Shown piece by piece: positions 60,413 through 64,000 of a stretch of DNA of 64,000 bases. Every line of letters starts with the position of its first letter. Within the stretch, counting starts at the first letter, position 1. The position numbers and the translations under genes are program-made. Origin of the DNA: Datisca glomerata (taxonomy: Eukaryota; Streptophyta; Magnoliopsida; Cucurbitales; Datiscaceae); assembly GCA_003255025.1 (NCBI GenBank), contig QANY01011336.1:1209311-1273310 (forward strand). The letters are read 5' to 3'. Under the pieces are notes generated by a model. It made no database searches. It was given only the letters and a program-made list of their open reading frames with translations, and was not told where the DNA came from.

Positions 60413-60636
60413 ATACTGGAGGCAAGTATTAGACATGATTTCATCAACTGCTAGAATTGAAAATCCATGACAATATATTATGAGAACAATTGTTACTGCT
60501 GTAACTAGATATAAACTCTCAATCACTATAGGCTAATAGGTTTCATTAGCAGCAAATACTAAATTCAAAAAGAATTTGACCAAATTCTTTACTTACCAAT
60601 AAAAAATTAATTCAAATATATAATTTCGCTTTAACC

Positions 60637-61056
60637 CACGCAGAAGGGTTGACTTCCCACCCATGGTTGGTCCAGTCAGCAGCAAAGTACGAGGATGATA
60701 GACACCTAAGTCCTGACCGAGAATTAGGTCATTGGGACAGGTGATCCTCCATTCTCTACGAGTGCAAATGGATGCCATAGGCCTATGATTTTAAGTATTG
60801 GTCCTCCATTCTCTTCAGTAGATGTCATATTCTTTGACTGAGGCAAAATAGCAGGTCTAGACATAGGCCCCCTTCAGAATTTGCAGTGACAGCAAAAGAT
60901 CTTAGAACATCAAGACAATTGAGAGCATGAATGACTCCAGACCATTCAGTAAATTTTTTTAGAAATAATTCTATCAAAATTGAGAGTGTTTCAGCATGAG
61001 AATCCGTTACATCATGGTTGTGACAAATTATAAACCATAGTGCAAAAAAAAGGGAC
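60637..61056 (-). pseudogene. MSH7 exon 14 fragment with intron 13 remnant
   Basis: Near-identical to 973-1394 of MSH7: most of exon 14 ([36 protein letters not shown]) plus about 37 bp of the preceding intron. Retained intron sequence means a DNA-level copy rather than a processed transcript. Small deletions break the frame, and the Walker A Asn is Thr. The right edge abuts Gypsy sequence. Confidence 0.93.
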
Positions 61057-61900
61057 TTAGCAATAGTATAGAAGAATTCCTCATCAATACGCAGCAATAG
61101 TTTAGAAGAGGAGTAGGGTTCTGGTATACCTGGCATCTCCTGAGCGGTGGTTGCAAAAAAATCATTGTTTCTCCGTAAGAAGTCAGTCAACCTTTCCTTC
61201 CCTTTTTCCTCCAGGCGGGCCCCAATATTCATAATTTTCTGTGTTTCTTCATCTAAGAAAATAGGTTTGATTTCTTCTCCTGCCTCGTACCTAGGGTCCA
61301 CCTGTGCATCCTTCTGTGATTGCTATTTCTCATCCCCATCCACAAGCTTTTCTTCAGATATTCCCATATTCTGTTTCCCCGTTGATTCCAATGTGGTTAC
61401 CGTGCAGATCCTGCTGCATCTGGTTCTCCTTTTATAGTTTTGATTCCATCAGGAGATGGATATTTCAGCACTTAGAAGTAGGTGGATGATACTGCCTTCA
61501 TTTTATGTAATCAGGTTCTCCCTAAAATAGCATTGTAAGGGGACAACGTGTCAAGCACCATGAATTCGTAAAGGTAGTTGAATAGTTCTGTGCTGATTGG
61601 AAGGTTGATCCATCCTTCTGAGTAGCTCACAATCTCATTGAAGCCCACTAGTGGTTGCGGCAGACCTTATAGTTGTCGTTCTCCTATAGACATTTTTTCG
61701 AGTGTTGATCAATGAAGAATACTGGCGGCACTGCCGTCGTCAATCAGCACCCTTCTCAGTAGAAAATTTCCTACTTGTATTGAGATGATAAGGGCGTCGT
61801 TATGACGCTCGTCACGCTCCAAATCTGTGTTGCCAAAAATGAGTGGGGATTTCCACTTTCGTTGGTGGTGCCTTCATGTTTCCAACTTCTTTCTAATACT
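61057..61900 (-). pseudogene. Gypsy protease and protease-RT linker relic
   Basis: Protease motif LIDDGSAASILH near 61740, preceded by ERDERHNDALIISIQV. Then a linker, DPRYEAGEEIKPIFLDEETQ through FFATTAQEMPGIPEP (61301-61120), which normally leads into RT. RT is missing and MSH7 sequence follows. Confidence 0.85.
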
Positions 61901-61949
61901 GGTTTTTGCTGTGAACTTTCCTTTCTTTTCTTGTAGTCCCCTCTAGTTC

Positions 61950-63441
61950 ACTTAAAGCAATGATGGTGTCTACTATTCGAAGCGCCTGCTTTAAGTTATC
62001 CCTTTTTCCCTCATCATGGGTTCTCTATTAGCTTCCCGTTGTTGTTCCTCCCTCTTCATAAATTGATTAAGGTATCCTTCTTTCACCAGTTTCTCCACAT
62101 AGTCCTTCACCTAGAAGCAGTCTTTTGTAAAATGTCCATTGCTCATGTGGAATGAGCAGTATTTGTCCTTATGCGCGTGGTCTGGCTCCCTCGTAAGTGA
62201 GGCCGATCTTTTCAGCCAAGGTTTATCTTTTATCATCTCCAAGACTTGGTTTATTGAGACAGTTAATAGGGTCTAGACCTTGTCTCTAGGATAGATGTCA
62301 TCCACGGGTCTCCTTCGAGCGACGGTTCTGTTCCGCTTGGTGTCTCCCTGCTCATCTTCTTTTTCTGTTCTCTGATTCTTCTTTTTGCCTGCACTTGAGC
62401 TATGCTCTTATTTCTTTGACTTGTTAACCCGTTGTCCCGCTTGTTTTCATAAACTTCTTTCTTCTTCTTCCAACGTGATGTATGCTTGCATTCTTTGGAC
62501 AACCTCCGCTATGTTCAGGAGCTTTATCTTTGATAAATCTTCCAAGAAGGCTGATTCCAGATCCAACCCTCGTCTAAAGGCCAGTCTCGCCACTTTGTCG
62601 TCATAACTTTCTACCTTGGCCATTTCCTCCTTGAATCTGCGAGTGTATTTTTGAAGTGTTTTTCCTTTTGGGCGGATATCATCAGAAGGTAGTCTGAGTC
62701 CTCCATTACTGCCCGGTAAGTAGAGTATTATATCAAAAAGGTAGTGGACATGACAGTAAAGTTAGAAATAAATTGAGCAGGGAGGGAGTGATACCATTTG
62801 AGTGTAGTTCCATCATGCACATCAATGTGTCTTCATGCTTGTATAACGCCATGACTTGCTTGAACCGTCTGATATGATCTACAAGGTCAGACTTCCCTTC
62901 ATAACATTTGAATTTAGGCGCCACGAACTTCCTCGGAATCGGGGCGGCTAGGATTTCTAGACATAATGAAGTTCTGGTGAGTGATTCTAGGTAGGTTTTG
63001 CCTGTGTTTCCTAGGCTCCTCAATTTCATCATCTATTCCATGACAGCTTCCGTCATGACTTTTGGTGGGCGAATTTCTCTCGCCTCATCCTTTTCGTGTT
63101 CATTGGACTGAACCTCCCTGTCTTCATTCTGTATGTTCCTACTGTTTTCATTGTCGCCTTCCCATCTGACTTCATTTCCTTCTTAGAATTTCTCCCTTCT
63201 TTCATGGTTAGTGTGTTGGCTGACTTATGCTAATGCCTGTAAGGTCCCGTTGCAATGCAGCGATCTGGTCCTGCATTTTCTACCATGCATTATGTAGCAT
63301 TTCGGCATTCCACTGTTCCATTTCTTGCATTCGACTTAGGATGGTCTGAATCATCTCAGATGGGTGAGCAGGGTGATTGGCTTATTCATCCCTGTTTTTG
63401 TTCCCTTCATTGAGGGCTGTGTTTGACCTGGTTCGAGGCAT
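61950..63441 (-). pseudogene. Gypsy gag relic
   Basis: Begins MPRTRSNTALNEGNKNRDE at 63441, with an early stop. The capsid-type core lies at 63032-62780 (EILAAPIPRKFVAPKFKCYE; DHIRRFKQVMALYKHEDTL), typical of Tat-lineage Gag. A basic region follows at 62502-62263. Several stops and frame changes. Confidence 0.85.
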
Positions 63442-63503
63442 TATTTGGTTTTATGGAGGTTATCTTTGAGGTTGTTTCTCTTCTCTCAATGAAAATACCA
63501 AAA

Positions 63504-64000
63504 TGTAAAGGATTTTTTTAAGTTTGGTTAGGAGAATATCGATAATGCCTAATTTTTATAAGTGTTAATTAGAAAAAAAGAAGGAGAATGTAAGAGTAAA
63601 AGAAAAATGGGAGAATCTCAGGGTCAAAGTTGTATTGCCTCCTCCTCTAGTACATTGGCTTTTATATAGGCTTCCTAAATCCCATGAGTTAATTAAAACA
63701 ATAATATAAAAGGAAGCACTCATTATGTTTAGGTATCACACCCGTTGGTGGAGATCATTCTGCTGGGTATGCCCTTTTTTTCCTTTCTGTCTCACTCAGT
63801 CGTCAATCAATCACGGCCACTTAGCGATTTCTTATGACTACGAGCCAATCAGTCACATCCACTTAGTAGTTTGTCAACTTGTATCATCTGAGTATTTTCA
63901 ACTTTACTCAATCAATCATTATCGTTTGTCTGTCATTTCAAGTCTTTTCGCCTGTCTCCGTTCTTTTTCTTATCATTCTTTTCTCGTTCTAACGAGGTCT
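63504..64000 (-). repeat. Gypsy 5' LTR (partial, minus orientation)
   Basis: Starts plus-sense TGTAAAGG, as do the LARD LTRs, and contains a TATA box (minus-strand TATATAAAA). The far end is outside the window. Confidence 0.75.

Larger units (their letters stand above)
61057..64000 (-). mobile_element. Ty3/Gypsy element 5' half (LTR, gag, protease), truncated
   Basis: From the right: an LTR beginning at 63504 (plus-sense TGTAAAGG, running off the window) with a TATA box CCTATATAAAAG near 63670; primer-site neighbourhood TTTTGGTATTTTCATTGAGA; gag start near 63441; gag core; protease. The element ends just before reverse transcriptase, where MSH7-derived sequence begins. Related at protein level to the fragment at 16.4-20.1 kb. 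Confidence 0.85.

Overview
This is a stretch of a plant nuclear genome. It is almost certainly a eudicot: the two intact genes are clear orthologues of Arabidopsis MSH7 and EMB2261, the non-coding DNA is AT-rich, introns are spliceosomal, and most of the window is plant-type transposon debris. The species cannot be named from the sequence.

Layout. (1) 0.4-10.6 kb, minus strand: MSH7, a plant-specific MutS homologue. Sixteen exons join in frame with no stop; the last exon or exons lie off the left edge. Its introns carry a LINE 3' end, a SINE-like unit, two MITEs and a minisatellite, and its promoter has two E2F-type sites. (2) 11.7-40.7 kb, minus strand: remains of a cytosolic aldehyde dehydrogenase of the ALDH2C4/REF1 type. 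It is wrecked by a non-coding LTR retrotransposon in one exon, a hAT-type MITE in another, a deletion that removes the catalytic-cysteine segment, two lost splice sites, a Copia element in the terminal exon, and duplication of that terminal exon. Between the two copies of the terminal exon (11.7 and 24.1 kb) sit a non-autonomous CACTA element, a 5'-truncated Ty3/Gypsy element and a decayed endogenous pararetrovirus fragment. The duplication supplies natural empty sites for three of the insertions. (3) 41.4-49.3 kb: an LTR-bounded unit holding large tandem arrays (37-bp and about 70-bp repeats) and a decayed hAT transposase. (4) 49.3-52.1 kb, minus strand: a Copia gag region duplicated in tandem with a 1283-bp period, ending just upstream of (5) 52.3-54.9 kb, plus strand: an intact intronless 852-residue PLS-DYW pentatricopeptide repeat gene, EMB2261. 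(6) 55-64 kb: AT-rich DNA with a 453-bp tandem duplication, a MULE transposase zinc-knuckle fragment, short copied pieces of both EMB2261 and MSH7 lying 0.3 kb apart, and the 5' half (LTR, gag, protease) of a Gypsy element running off the right edge.

The two intact genes do not form a pathway: MSH7 works in nuclear mismatch recognition, EMB2261 probably in organelle RNA processing. MSH7 and ALDH2C4 are also near neighbours in Arabidopsis (At3g24495 and At3g24503), so the left half is an ancestral neighbourhood in which one gene survived and the other was dismantled. I found no convincing new molecular system. The items most worth a second look are the MSH7/EMB2261 fragment pair at 60.3-61.1 kb, the layered history of the ALDH locus, and the repeat-filled non-coding LTR elements.
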